Below are positions 34,944 to 47,500 of a stretch of DNA of 64,000 nucleotides, one piece after another. Made by a program: the position numbers and the translations under genes. The DNA lies in the NCBI RefSeq assembly GCF_041260155.1, contig NC_091945.1:31564296-31628295 (forward strand), in the 5' to 3' direction. The notes under the pieces were generated by a model that saw only the letters and a program-made list of their open reading frames with translations, was not told the DNA's origin and searched no databases. This DNA comes from Ptychodera flava (Eukaryota > Hemichordata > Enteropneusta > Ptychoderidae). Position 1 is the stretch's first letter. Every line of letters begins with the position of its first letter.

Positions 34944-37175
34944 GCATATAGGGTATGCATTATACATGTAGAATACATACATACATACATGCATAAATAC
35001 GTACATACTACATACATACATACATACATACATACATACGTATGTGCACACATACATTCGCAAAAACATGCATAAAACACACACACTATACATACATATA
35101 AACAAACACAGATACATACATGCATACATACATACATACATACATACATACATACATACATACATACATTACATAAATACATAGAGCCTGGACTTGGATA
35201 AATTTACATTCAGCCTCGCTTTCGACATACAGTTGAAAACGAGGTTGAATGTACATTTTTTCAACTGTGAGCTTGTCTCGAAAATATTTACATTCAGCCT
35301 CGCTTTCGACATACAGTTGAAAACGAGGTTGAATGTACATTTTTTCAACTGTGAGCTTGTCTCGAAAATATTTACATTCAGCCTCGCTTTCGACATACAG
35401 TTGAAAACGAGGTTGAATGTACATTTTTTCAACTGTAAGCGTATGTCTCGAAAATATTTACATTCAACCTCGTTTTCACTTTGCAACATACAGCTGTAAA
35501 ATTTTATATACACGTAATACCAACTGCAAAACTTTATATACAGTCTCGTTAACGTTTTCACATAGATGGGACTCGAAATTTATTTTCACATAGATGGGAC
35601 TTGGAAATTTACACGCTGGGAAGTTTTATACATAGACTCGGTGGGAAAATTTTTACATACAGCTAGCTGGGAAGTTTTATACACAGACTCGGTGCGAAAA
35701 TTTTACATACAGCTAGCTGGGAAGTTTATACACAGACTCGGTGGGAAAATTTTACATACAGCCAGCTGGGAAGTTTTATACACAGACTCGGTGCGAAAAT
35801 TTTACATACAGCTAGCTGGGAAGTTTTATACACAGACTCGGTTGGAAAATTTTACATACAGCCAGCTAGGAAGTTTTATACACAGACTCGGCGGGAAAAT
35901 TTTACATACAGCTAGCTGGGAAGTTTTATACACAGACTCCGTGGGAAACTTTTACATACAGACTCGTCTTGGATTGAGTGTAATACCTGGTGATCATAAA
36001 GCGTGATTGAACTCTGCCCGGTATCGTACGCGGCTAGACCCTGGCAAGACGAAAGCCAATACACGCATAGTGCTGGCGCTTGTGCTATTCACGTGCATTT
36101 GAACTTTCCGGTTTATTTTGATCTAGTAAGGTAGCCACAACAATAATCGTGGTATTGCTATCAGGTGAGATCACCACTGATCTGGGCTGCTCGCAGCCTA
36201 GCCCTGTGTACATGTCTGTGAGTTCCCGGCGTTATACGGCCTGGAACACACAGAGACCTGTACGCAGGGCTACTCGTCAACCATACAACGGCGTCAACCA
36301 TACAAAGATCGTTCACTGAGACCGCGCTGAAGTCCGTCAGCTGTGCAACGAACTTTCGCGGTCTACACAGTTACGAGAATAAAGACAAAAATTTAACACT
36401 GAAATCTTGGTGCAATAAACCCATGCACAATGATGGATGAAGATAAATTTGAGTAAAAAGACAGCAATGCTTGGTCTTGGACTTTCTTCGGGCTCGGGGC
36501 ATTTGACACTGACAGAAGGAGCATGGGGCATGGAGCTAAGGGACTAGTCAGTTGCTTCAGCCAGAGGGGCGGTGGATTCATTGGGTCACCCTGTTTTTGA
36601 CTTTGGTGATGGGGGGCACCATGTTTTTGAAATGCCCAATAGGGGGGGTCAGTGTGTTTTTCAAGTTCAACGAGGGCTCATAATTGCATAAAATGCATTG
36701 TGCCAGCCTCAAATTTCAGCATTGAGTTGCATTTTAGGGCGCCCTTCGGGCACGTTACTTTAACAATAATAAGACATATTTTTAGACCCCTGTCCTAGTG
36801 CAAAACTTTATATATTTGACATATATATATTTGAGATATCTGTATGTTTAAAATTTTTCGGCGCACCCTTGGGCGCATTTCTGTAAAAATATCAAACATA
36901 TTTTTCAGCATGCCCTTCATATGAAAAGCATGGCAAGTTCCTGATACTTTCTGTTTTCTCTATAAGAAGCAAGATGCACTATAATTTCAATCACATTTTC
37001 CTTACAATAGTTTCTGGACATCTGCTTATGCATAAGAGAGTTGGAATACACACAACGCATTCAAAATACTGTACTCAAACTTTAGAATTGACACTTTTAA
37101 GTTCATATCTTACAACTGACATGACACCAATTTCATTAAAACACAGAATGACTGATTGTTGAAAATATACTCCCG

Positions 37176-37251
<76 letters not shown>

Positions 37252-40200
37252 CTGAATTATTCAATTTATATTCCACCTTTTGTTAACCTTTGTTTCACAC
37301 TGGGGGGTCACCCTGTTTTCGAAAGCTGGAAGGGGGGTTCAGCCACTTTTTGACGTCGGCAAAAAATAATCCACCGCCCCCTAAGCCAAAGACACTGACC
37401 AGTCCCTAATACAACGGTTGTGTTTACGAGAATTAGAAATGATCAGACACTCAAAACACCAGTATAAAATCAGCGACGCTCAACCGACAGAGTATATGAG
37501 ATTCATGAAGACGGCATGGAGGTCGCAAGAGATCTCTTTCTACCTTCATGCCATGTTCAATGAATCTCATATACTCTATCGGCTGAGTGTCGCTGATTGA
37601 CTGGTGAATTGGAATGTCTGATCGTTTCTAATTCTCGTAAACACAACCAAGCACCATGCTCTGTGTACTGCCATTCTCCTTGCGTCGAATGCCCCGAGGA
37701 AAGTCCAAGAATTGCTGTCTTGTTGCACAAATTTGCCTTCATCCGTCATAGTGCCTGGGTTTATTGCACCAAAATTTCCGAATTAAATTTTTGTCTTTAT
37801 TCTCTTAACTCTGTAGACCGCGAAAGTAGGTTGCACAGCCGACTGCAGTGACCTGCAGTGAACGAGCACTGTGTGGTCGACGTCTAGCGCATGTCCTTTC
37901 TTCTACCACGGTCCCGTGTACCGGACCCGGATGCGCTATTTTGCGGGTTGCGGGCTGCGGGCTGCGGGTTGCGGGCTGCGGGCTGCGGGTTGCGGGCATG
38001 AAAAAATGTGTGATTTTTGGTATCATTTTCGCTAGTAGATAGAATAAATGCTAAAATAGTATCTAGATGTATTTGTTTATGGAATAAAAGCCGTGAACTT
38101 CTTGAATAATGCCGTTATTTTAGCTTACATCTGGTAAAGCACCACCAACGTCAGAATAGTCCATTTCCCATCCAACATTCGCCGTTGCACAGCGCACTGC
38201 CGATCGAAGCTTTCGAAATGATATGACTGAACACGGATGAGTAATAATATGAACACAAGACAGATTTCACAACAACTCGCTATATTAACTTTTTATGTAA
38301 TGATTAGGACGGATAGTTTAAAAGTAAGTTTCGGATCGTTGACAGCACAGATGAACTGGGAGATGAACTTCGGTTCGTTGAAACTCGACACGCCTAATAA
38401 TTTGTTACTTTTTCATAGAATGCCATGCCCTTCTCACACTTCAGATTAGTTCAACCGCCGATAAAAGCACAATTTTCAGAATCGTTTTCAATGCCGTTTA
38501 AAATTATTTTATTGTGGTGAACACGATAATAGTCCTAGGTAACTTTTCATAGTCACGCTGGATCAAATGCATATGGAGCGACTATCATGCTGCAGGTGCA
38601 AGTTATAGAATATGTTCATGATATTAGGAGATACACAATTATTGAGAGCTGCAGAACACAAACTCATCCAAAAATATTCCTATTAGATCGATTCCTGAAA
38701 TAAGTCAACGCACCGACGTGTTTTTCCCGCTGAAATTATCGCGTAAAATGTTAGCAGAATGTCGTTCTCTGTGGTCGTGACCTCGGTTGAACCGAAACGG
38801 CAAAGTAAGCTAAGTCCATTGTCGTACGTCTTTTTCTTTTTAAAGATTTCATGAAAAATACACGGCATTTAAATACACAACACTTCTACGCTTTTTGAAG
38901 TCAAATCTTTCCTTACACATTGCATTAAAGTAGGCATTGTTTAATTTTCTGTATGTGTTGCCCTAGAACCGAATTGTGAATAGATGCATTACAAAGAATT
39001 TACTTCCTATGGCCTGATACTAGAAATGTAACAATTTTCATTCCGCGATAAGTGGCGACATTTCCGAGGCGCGAATTTATTTTGTCAGTCTGGTATTATT
39101 TCTCACTCACATCCATGGCAAGAAAGAAAAGTGATTTCAGATCCCAAATTATTTGTGATGGCCAGGCAGCTCGGAACAAATAAATTGGTCCTCGGAATCG
39201 CCGCTTTTAGTTTAGCAGATTTTGATTTTTTTCAGAAACATGACGTATTTTCACCCCACTTGGTATGGTCTGTTATAGCATCTTTAGTCCAAAAAATCAA
39301 TTTTACAGCATATATGTTTTCAACAGCCTTCAAATGTACAGTATTATGTTAAAATACACAATATGGAATATGTTGTGTTTCATTAATTTTAACCATCTTG
39401 ACCTGATGTTGAAAATATGGACTTGGCGGGAAAAGGGATACTGTACGATAGACCTGATCATGATTATTGATAATAGACACCTTCTAAAGGTTTTATTTCT
39501 TATATACTAAATGCCATATTACATATATTAGAAATCTAGCCATAATTCTAAAAACCCGCAGCCCGCAGCCCGCAACCCGCAGCCCGCAGCCCGCAACCCG
39601 CAGCCCGCACTTTAGCAGATACCGGTGGAGGGACTGTGCTTCTACGAACAGCCAAGATCAGTGGTGATCTCTCGTGATAGCAAAACCACGGTCATTGTTG
39701 TCGCTAGCAAAAAATAAACCGGAAAGTTCAAATGCACTTGAATGGCATAAGCGCTAGCACTATGCTAGCTCTTCATGGCAGGGCTGTGTGTTACCGGCGT
39801 TATATACGGCCTCCCATAGTGGCTCTTGTGGTGGGAGGCCGTATAACGCTGGTAACACACAGCCCTACCATGTAGAGCTAGCACTATGTATGTATCAGCT
39901 TTAGTCTTGCCAGGATCTAGCCGCAAAAAGGCAGCCCACAGCGGCCGGGCTGTGCGCGGTCTTTTCCTAACGTGTTGCTGTGAAGCAGCAGCCGCTACAG
40001 ACCAGCGCTGCAAAGGAAACAGGTCAGAAAAGCCAGCCCACGCGCACGGCATATGGGCTACAATAATTGCACCTAGCCTGGATCATTCTTAGCTCCATGG
40101 CCCTGCGTACGATACTGTGTTTTCCCAGCGCGGCGCGAGAGGCCTACCGCCTCCCGTCCAGCACCTTCAACGCCGGGAACGCACAGCATCGTTTTGCGGT

Positions 40201-41216
40201 TGTATTAGTCAGCCAGAACAAGTTCATATATATAATTTTGCGGCTGTATCAGTAAGTTAGAGCGAGGTCCTATGTGTATAAAATTTTGCAGCTCTATCAG
40301 TAAGTCCGGACGAGGTCCTATGTGTATAAAATTTTGCAGCTCTATCAGTAAGTCAGGACGAGGTTCTATGTATATAAAATTTTGCAGCTCTATCAGTAAG
40401 TCAGGACGAGGTCCTATGTGTATAAAATTTTGCAGCTCTATCAGTAAGTCAGGACGAGGTTCTATGTATATAAAATTTTGCAGCTCTATCAGTAAGTCAG
40501 GACGAGGTTCTATGTATATAAAATTTTGCAGCTCTATCAGTAAGTCAGGACGAGGTTCTATGTATATAAATTTTGCAGCTCTATCAGTAAGTCAGGACGA
40601 GGTTCTATGTATATAAAATTTTGCAGCTTTATCAGTAAGTCAGGACGAGGTTCTATGTATGTAAAATTTTGCAGCTCTATCAGTAAGTCAGAACGAGGTT
40701 CTACGTATATAAAATTTTGCAGCTTTATCAGTAAGTCAGAACGAGGTTCTATGTATATAAAATTTTGCAGCTCTATCATAAGTCAGAACGAGGTTCTATG
40801 TATGTAAAATTTTGCAGCTGTATCAGTAAGTCAGAACGAGGTCCAGCTGTATCAGTAAGTCAGAACGAGGTTCTATGTATATAAATGTTTTCGCGTCGAG
40901 GCTCGACCCCTGTCCAGGCTCTATAGTCTGTGTATGTATGTATGTATGTATGTATGTATGTATGTATGTATGTATGTATGTATGTATTTATGTATGTATG
41001 TATGTATGTATGTATGTATGTATGTATGTATGTATGTATGTATGTATGTATGTATGTATGTATGTATGTATGTATGTATATGTATGTATGTATGTATGTA
41101 TTCTACATGTATGAATGAATACGCTATATGCGTGCGCGTATTTTTTACTATGTATATGTATGCATACGCAAACGTGTGGGGCAATGTATCTGTATGTACG
41201 TATGTGTATACACACG

Positions 41217-41283
<67 letters not shown>

Positions 41284-41607
41284 CCTCTCTATATATACAT
41301 TTTCCATCTTTTCTATCTCTAAAAAAAGCTTGATTGTGTAAATTAATTTTTTTACATTTGGCGCCTGGTATACGTGTATGCTTCGTTGGTACACACATAC
41401 CACAGTCGCCTGTTTTCTAAAATTCCACTCTGCGCCCACGCTCCCCATTAACGTGTGTATATACACCTGAGAAAAACTTCTCAGGCATATATACACCCGT
41501 ATATGAGGAGCGTAAGAGTAGAGCGGAATTTTAGAAAACACGCGACTGAGTACATTCAGGCTTGAGCATGCATGCATGCATGCATGCATACGTATGCATG
41601 GATGCTG

Positions 41608-41682
<75 letters not shown>

Positions 41683-44487
41683 ATTATGTAACTTGAGTCT
41701 CTTGGTTTGCATTGTACATACTAATGAATGAAAACGGTTTATTTAGCTGGTCGAAAGTTGTATAATCAGCGTTTATATGTACTTTATCGCAAAGTTCTGT
41801 CCACAAAGTTGTGCAAAAAATGTCATGCACCAACGTTAAGAAATTTTCCTTTGTCTTTAGTACATGGAGTTACGATTTTCCCGACCGGTTCGCCTTCTGT
41901 CTACTGCAATCTATTTAGTCTACAAGGTTAGTCTACGCTATGTTGAAATTTAGTGTTTTAATAGTCACTGAGCACTTTATCTAAATAAAGGTACAAGCTC
42001 CTCCCCCAGCTCCCACGGAGGTAATTGTTATATTATTTTATGCATTTCCTGTCGTCAATATTTTACCTTATATCTCCAGTTTAGTTTCGAAGTGCGGATC
42101 ATTGGAAATTGGTAGTGAATACAGTATGCACCTCGGAGACAGATAATATTTAAACTTGGCATTCTTCGTTGAAACATATTGCACACAGCTTTACAGTCTA
42201 AACAAGGAGGTTTTTTTCAATACTTCATGCACCTATAGGTCAAGTGGAGCTTTCTTGGACCTACAATGCATTTATGATAGAATACGTTCTAATGCATGAA
42301 TATTCATTCTTGTGAGGGCCTCCCTGAGAGACACAACTTCGAGAATCTTCAAATGTCCAACTTCTTATACATTTTTTTTCACCAATATCAGGTACTATAT
42401 CTTGCCGTTGTAATATACGCGCCTGGCTTGGCTTTGAACGCCGCCACTGGACTAAGTATTTGGACTTCAACTCTGACAGTTGGGTTGGTGTGTACGTTTT
42501 ACACCACCTTGGTAGGTATAAAAAGTATTGACCATCTGTTCTATTTGGTAGTCTTGATGTCATGTAAATAAAACGTGGCTGTCATTTAAACAATGTAGGT
42601 ACTGCTTTACCACGAACAGGACCGAAATTAGTTTAACGTTAACATCACCATTATGACTGTTGAAAGATTTATCTTTTTAATAAGCAAATTGCTATTTTGA
42701 ATCTATTTTGTGGTGCTAGCATTTCTCTGACAGCAATATGACAAAACGGTCAATTATAAAATACACTGCACAAACTTAGAATTAACGACCACTTTGATAA
42801 TAGGTGAACAATAGTGAATACCACTCCAAAGTTAACACTGCACTCTGCACCCAAGTGATTTAACTTGTTGTAGTGGTAGAAGTAACAGCGCGGTACATAT
42901 AAACCTAGATGTATATTTTGTGGTCTAAATCTTTGAGCAGCAAACCGGACGAAATTGAAGGGGTTATAGTTATGTAAGTTTTAAAAAAATATTCTAATTT
43001 CATAATTATTAATGTATTTCGCTTCGACAATACATTTCTTATCGACCTGTGAATTTAATTGATCGATGCATTACTAACACACGCCTTCAACTCGAGATTT
43101 ATAACTTTTATACTGAAGGGAGGTATGAAGGCTGTAATATGGACGGATGTCATTCAAATGGTTCTGATGTATGTTGGGGTTCTATCTGTAATCATTAAAG
43201 GGTCCGTCATGCTTGGAGGACTTGGCAACGTCTGGAAAATCGCCGATGAGGGCGGCAGAATAGTCTATGCTGAGTAAGGAAATTTCCTTGTATAATTCTT
43301 ATCATTCCTTCATAGTATGTACATCAGCCAGATACATAGTCTATAGATATTCAAACTCATTCACGTCACTCCAGAAGCTATAAAGTTGACCTGCTTGTAG
43401 ATTGTGAACAGAGGAACACGCGCGCGCACACACCCCCAAACGCCCACAAACACACACACAAACGCATGATAGAAGGATTGGTCAATTCTGCATAAGACAA
43501 ATTCTTCTTGTTTTTACCAGCTTGCTTACTCAAGTTTTCACATTAGAGTTTTGTGACATTGTCACAGTTTATGCCTATAGCTTTATTTGACTAAAGGTTA
43601 GACTTGTTGACGTCATTCTCTGTGTTTCAGTTTCGATATCGACCCAAGAACACGTAATACGGTTTGGTCGCTGACCATCGGCCTTGCATTCAATTTCATA
43701 TCGCCGGCGGGAGCAAGTCAGCAAATGGCACAGCGATTTAACAGTTGTTCGAGAGCCAAAGAAGGAATTAAGTGAGTAAGCATAATCAAACCTGACACCT
43801 TGTGATGATATTAAACAAAAATTTGCGAAATTGAGTTCTTTAATCCATTCATTTTGCTGAACTTTGCCCAAGTCTGTGCAGGGATGGCATTGAATAAATG
43901 AGTTAAAATTCACACACAGGTCACGGATCATGTTGTTTCGGACGAAGCAATTGTATAGTGAGAAGCGCTGGATTTTCCCAAATTCTAAGGCTTATTTTTG
44001 TCATGATATAACTAAATAATAATAACAATCGACGAAATGAATTTTGTGTGAGGTATATAGTCTTTTTAACGTGCGAGGAGTGGCTGGTTGCGTTAAAAGT
44101 TGTGAGATCGAAGACGGCTATGGTATCGTACTCACAACAGAGAAATTTAGGCATGACAGCATGTAGCACAATACAAAGACAACGGTTTGCTGTTTATGCA
44201 CATATACGATAAGTGACTTGAACAACTTAGATTATTATCTTCATAAAATAGGTTATTGAAGCGACTTGTTCGCAAGACTTATAAAGTGCGTCTGCCAGAA
44301 ACACTGTAAGAGGTGACAACAATAGTATTTCCAACGACTGGGACGCTGTAGACTCTGACCACGGACCTCCGAGTTTTCTTAGGGTATATAATTAAACAAT
44401 GAATTGACAAGCGAAAGCTATTTCGAGAGAAGCGCTCACGCAATACTCTTGCCTTACGAAATTTAGGTTAAAATATCTCCATGCTCG

Positions 44488-44520
<33 letters not shown>

Positions 44521-47500
44521 AAGTTCAGGGGCTATAAGTATTATATAGAAATCTAATAACAGTTCATTGGGAATTCTGGAAAAGAGGTGTTCGAATGCAG
44601 GCCCATCATGGCAGTCGTGGGCGCGCATAAAACAAGGCACAGAGACTGTGGAGAGTCTATGCCAGTGTATTTGCTGCAAATATACCTTCACGCATGCGCA
44701 CTCGTTTGCCAGTGTAGTCTGCCAATATGAGCATGCGCAATTGAGTTTACCTGCGCGTGAATGTGTAGTCTGTAACAGACACTACGTCTCTTGCTATAAT
44801 CTTGTCGTTGAGCTTTACATGTTGACAGAAACTGGAATTACTGCTGAGAATACTTTTCAGGACATCACAAGTGAGTCCCTAAGGTAACAAGTAGGACGTT
44901 TAGGAAATCCTTTCAGAAAGTTTACGCCGCCTGTGGCCATTTTGTGGAGTATAAGCTTATACGTACCTGGAGTGACGTTATACAGTATTTCTGCTGTACA
45001 TATTGCTAGATAATATGCGATGGAATTTTGCGTTTCACGTCGTTCAATCAGTCAGATGGAAATGCTGGCCTTCTCCAAACTTTGAAAAAATCAGGGCTCA
45101 ATCAGACTTTGGAATGCTAACTCTTGTATAACAATGACGTAATTTAATGAGAAGACATTTGTATTCGAGCTCAGCAACATTTTTTGCTTTGAGAGCTCTC
45201 ATCATGGGGGATTCACTGAAACAGTGAGTATTCAACAACTTTTTTCTATGTCCATGTAGCACTTGTGCAAAAATAAGCGAGTCCACAGGCCTTAATTTGG
45301 CGAATCAATAAAGGCGTTTTTCACCAAGCTGAAAGGTTGAAAGATGCGTCCGTCACTTTGGGACGAGCTAGATGAATGCAGTCAAACCCAGCTGGGCATA
45401 GAAATTTGCCATAGTATGACTTTGTTCTGGAGACGACCGGCCGTGCGGTGGAACTTTGCAACAAAGTTTCCATATCTGAACTGACGTACTTGAATGACAG
45501 GCACAGGAAACGATGGCCAATAAAAATGCATTCTCGTTGCATTTTGATAATGCACTACATGGTCATAATTTTACTTTAGTTAAACAATCAGAAATAATTT
45601 GTCTTCATTATTCTTCCGGAATGAGGCAAAGAAATCAAAATAAATTATTATAAAATGAACATTATTATACGTCGTTAATTACAATACGGATAGTTTTCAA
45701 TCGGATTCGAACCCAAAACATACGGCATCAGTCGCCTAGCTGAGAGGCCACAGACAGAACCACTCGGCTAAATCTCCACTCCCAAAAAAGAGTGGTTCAA
45801 TAGCCGGCTAAGTTGTTACATTTTTCTGACTGAGACCGCTCAACACGTTGTAGAGTTCGTGAAGCACTCACACACGCATGCTCACTATCATACATCGCAC
45901 ATACACACTTTATCGAAGCGAAGAAACGAATTTCATCGCTTTAACTGGGCGAACGATAACCTCGGGGACAATTCTGTCCACCAGCAGTGTTACCAACCCA
46001 TAAATCCATAATATAAATAAGTACCAGTGAATTTTGTTTTAAATAAAACAAAAAAACTGTGCGCTACTGTTACTGCTTCTGATAAATAATGGTACTTTTG
46101 TGATAAGGGGAATCGGGTTCATTAAATTAATTTGAGATACAAGTAGAATTAATTTTAGCATACAAAATTAATTTGAATGCATAAAATTGATTCGATGAAT
46201 GCATAATAAGTTGGCACTATACTCTATAACAGTTATTTGTGATGACTGCATGAAACAAAGTTAAAAATGCTTTAAAAATTATTTCTGTTCTACATAAAAT
46301 TAATTCAAACACACTAAAATAAACGGAAAACAATTTTGACAAGAATGGCCCCAATGTACATTATCTTTATTATTCTTCCTAGAATGAAGGAAAAGAAATT
46401 ACAATTATTATTATTATTATAGAACAAACGTTAAAAGTTGTTACTTAGAAATCCATAAAATAAATAAAAAACAGTGAATTATGTTTTAACATAGACCCTC
46501 TCAAGGGTCTATTGTTTTAATTAAAAAAGGCTGTGGTTCCCAAATAGGTTACCATGGCAACATAAAACAAAAATGAACATGGAGTTCATGCTGTGAGAAA
46601 TACATTTAGGAGAGCATTTGCATAGTTACTGGGATTACTTTTAATGGGACTTTGAAAAAAAATTGAAATTCTAAAACGCAAATAGGTTACTATGGAAACA
46701 CAGGGCAGTAAAAATGGATATCATCTTTTGTCTTTCTAACTTAAAATAACCCTTTGGTATAATATTTCTGTTGATTAATGGATTTTTACACTGGATATTT
46801 GGTCTCTCTAACCTAAAATATCCCTTTGATATTACACATTCTGTTGATTACTGGATTTTAGGTGGAATCTTTGAAAAACTGGTAATTTTCCTCCTGAATG
46901 GTTGCCATGGAAACATCTCACATTAAAATGAGTGTGATTTTTTTGTGTGTGCTAACCAGAAAAACCCTTATTATCAATTTTTTACATCAATCAATAGTTC
47001 TTAAATAGGAATTAGGGAAAAAGTAACATTTTCAATCCCAAACTGGTTACCATGGCAACTCCAAACATTTATGTAAGTGTGGTTTTTTGTGTTGTCTGAC
47101 CCGAACTCCCCCACTAGATAATTTTCATAACAATCAAAGTAACTTTTCATGGGATATTAGAAGAACTGATGGAAACATGGGGCAGTGAAATCGATATCAT
47201 ATTTGGTCTTTTTGACCCAAAATACCCTTATGGTGAAATTTTCATGGAAATTGAATCTATTATTATTCGCGTTTTTATTTCTATATAATACTTATATTAA
47301 TTATTATTCAAAGTGACCTGGTATAGAAAGCTTTTTGTCTTCCTATTGTACCATGTTCTAGAATGTCTATCAATGAGTACCTTAGCATAACTGTAACCAC
47401 AGACAGCTTGGAAACCTATCTAGCTATCATTGTTAGTTTTGTTTTACAATAAAACATAATGGATCTCATTGTGTGGTTTTTTTTTGAAAAATAAAGGTTA

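Larger units (their letters stand above)
34807..41368. mobile_element. giant foldback (palindromic) element with two nested insertions
   Basis: Terminal inverted repeats CCAGGCGCCAAATG and onward (about 110 bp into the AT microsatellite) open and close the element. The arms then mirror each other in order: AT tract, (CATA)n versus (TATG)n, GAGCCTGGAC, tandem arrays of 48-84-bp units, a unique stretch with CCGGTTTATT and GATCACCACTGATC, a GGCGTTATACGGCC unit, and an arm ending at a centre near 37,534. The left arm is interrupted by the element at 36,537-37,409 and the right arm by the element at 37,927-39,623. Without them the arms are about 1.9 and 2.1 kb. Direct repeats of 25 bp (34,783-34,807 and 41,368-41,392) flank it. 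Located in the intron between coding exons 1 and 2 of the transporter. Confidence 0.85.

Noticed and set aside
34851-35424. Open frames of Met-Tyr-Val-Cys repeats and the 84-bp repeat frames
   Set aside because: Products of the (CATA)n microsatellite and a tandem repeat whose period is divisible by three.
40272-40807. Open frames of 66-114 codons with repeated [13 protein letters not shown]
   Set aside because: They arise because the noncoding tandem unit is 48 bp, a multiple of three; both strands stay open and the unit has no protein-like variation.
40225-40880. CRISPR-like regular array
   Set aside because: Units are contiguous tandem repeats without unique spacers, in a eukaryotic intron.
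40921-41712. 263-codon minus-strand frame through microsatellites
   Set aside because: Consists of YIHT, YI and RE runs from tetranucleotide and dinucleotide repeats joined by chance.
44392-45542. Open frames of 60-106 codons on both strands in transporter intron 5
   Set aside because: No motif, no fit to the transporter exon phases, and composition like the surrounding intron.
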